This document shows, piece by piece, positions 63,234 to 64,000 of a stretch of DNA of 64,000 nt. The stretch lies in assembly GCF_027497215.1 (NCBI RefSeq), contig NZ_CP114904.1, positions 5,982,501 to 6,046,500 of the forward strand. Reading direction: 5' to 3'. How positions within the stretch are numbered: position 1 is the stretch's first letter; each line of letters starts with the position of its first letter. The position numbers and the translations under genes were made by a program. This DNA is from Micromonospora sp. WMMD812 (GTDB taxonomy: Bacteria > Actinomycetota > Actinomycetes > Mycobacteriales > Micromonosporaceae). The notes under the pieces were generated by a model. The model saw nothing but the letters and a program-made list of their open reading frames with translations, did no database searches and was not told the origin of the DNA.

Positions 63234-64000
63234 TCAGCGGAGCCAGGGGATGCTGCGGTCCAGCAGATCGCGCTGCTTGAGCTCCTTGCGCAGCGGGATC
63301 TCGTCGTCGATGTAGCCGTCCCAGTTGATGCCCCAGTAGTTCGCGGTGTGCGTGCCCTCACCGAGAAGCTGGCGCTGCACCGGCGTGCGGTTGCGGTACC
63401 ACTCGCCGTCCTTGTCGGGGTGCAGCTCGTCGAGCGGGCGGATCCACCGGTAGGTGTAGCCCACGAAGAGCATCTTGCGGGTGATGCTCGACAGGTTCGT
63501 CGACCGGGAGTGCCACTGGCGGCGGTCGAAGATGAACGCGTCGCCGGGGTTGGCGGTGATCTCCACCGTGCCCTCCGGGTCCGGGTTGTGCACGCTCAGG
63601 TCCCTCGGCCGGGGGAGCGAGTTCCACAGGTGGCTGCCGGGGATGACCTTGGTGGCGCCACGGCCCTTCTCCGAGAGGTCGGAGAGCACGTAGGCGACCT
63701 TCAGCGAGAACATCGGCCGCGGCAGGTTCGGGTCCATCGTCTCCGGGTCGGAGTTCTGCCGGTACCCGTCCTGGTGCCAGCCCCAGTACGGCTTCTCCGG
63801 CTCGAGCGCCGGCGGGGTCACGTCCAGGTGGTTGTGGTGCGTGTAGATGTTCCAGCCGGCCAGACCCCACATATACGGGAAGGCGATCGGGTGGGTGAGC
63901 AGCTCGCCGAAGAGCTCGTCCCGCTCAAGGAAGCCCAGCAGGTGCAGGGTGCCGTCCTTGGTGGTGTTGCCCTTCGCCTTCTCCTCCGCGTAGACGCGGT
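63234..64000 (-). CDS. Phytanoyl-CoA dioxygenase (PhyH) family protein, 3' part
   Basis: At least 255 residues; the frame is open to the right edge, so the N-terminus lies outside. Iron-binding H-x-D is in YWGWHQDGYRQNSD and the distal histidine in FDRRQWHSRSTNLSS, with the 2-oxoglutarate arginine probably in SITRKML. Fe(II)/2-oxoglutarate-dependent hydroxylase; PhyH members act on acyl-CoAs, ectoine or natural-product intermediates. The substrate cannot be told from this part. Confidence 0.92.
   Translation of the reverse strand, partial: RVYAEEKAKGNTTKDGTLHLLGFLERDELFGELLTHPIAFPYMWGLAGWNIYTHHNHLDVTPPALEPEKPYWGWHQDGYRQNSDPETMDPNLPRPMFSLKVAYVLSDLSEKGRGATKVIPGSHLWNSLPRPRDLSVHNPDPEGTVEITANPGDAFIFDRRQWHSRSTNLSSITRKMLFVGYTYRWIRPLDELHPDKDGEWYRNRTPVQRQLLGEGTHTANYWGINWDGYIDDEIPLRKELKQRDLLDRSIPWLR

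Overview
This window comes from a high-G+C actinobacterium, most probably a Micromonospora-like member of Micromonosporaceae. The evidence is the very high G+C, the actinobacterial helix-54 insertion in the 23S rRNA, frequent GTG starts, and gene orders typical of the group: TIGR03960 - TIGR03936 - rne - rplU - rpmA - obg, nadD - rsfS - phosphatase - DegV - comEA - comEC - holA - rpsT - lepA, and valS - folC - DUF4233 - ndk. Most of the window is ordinary chromosomal core.

Layout. 1-2131: the 3' part of a 23S rRNA gene, a 5S gene and a terminator. 2327-9577: valS, folC, a DUF4233 gene and ndk, with a membrane/VOC fusion gene on the other strand. 9600-16928: accessory enzymes: an AhpD-like protein, a PhoD-like phosphatase broken by two compensating frameshifts, an acyltransferase-3 membrane protein, a PlsC acyltransferase, an iron-sulfur bacterial cryptochrome/photolyase and a proline-rich membrane protein. 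17156-26583: two tRNA/RNA-linked genes (radical SAM TIGR03960, and TIGR03936 with no canonical start codon), RNase E, L21, L27, Obg and a GNAT protein. 26613-30042: small membrane and stress-type proteins (DUF4383, holin-like, DUF3618). 30155-37114: a CYP152-type peroxygenase P450, aminopeptidase N, an FAD monooxygenase and a PadR regulator, with two related intergenic palindromic repeats. 37302-41529: nadD, rsfS, phosphatase, DegV, comEA and the 5' piece of comEC.

41530-49465: an island of about 7.9 kb that splits comEC. Its right half is the transfer module of an actinomycete integrative element (HTH protein, small membrane protein, DUF2637-like protein, FtsK/TraSA-like translocase). Its left half is a cargo block with visibly lower G+C: an HNH protein with four 17-residue repeats and a C-terminal membrane anchor, a small charged protein and a Ser/Thr kinase. 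No integrase, excisionase or replication gene is visible, and about 60 residues of ComEC are missing at the junction, so the element looks like a trapped or decayed one. The kinase/HNH cargo is the best candidate in the window for an undescribed system, possibly antiphage defence; that role is inference.

49466-64000: the rest of comEC, holA, rpsT, an aminoglycoside-phosphotransferase-like gene, DUF4240, lepA, a recent tandem duplication of a GlsB/YeaQ stress membrane gene, a sugar ABC importer without its own ATPase, a small winged-helix regulator/membrane protein pair next to a long palindromic operator, a MOSC protein, and the 3' part of a phytanoyl-CoA dioxygenase gene that runs off the right edge. 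No tRNA gene, CRISPR array or complete insertion sequence was seen.
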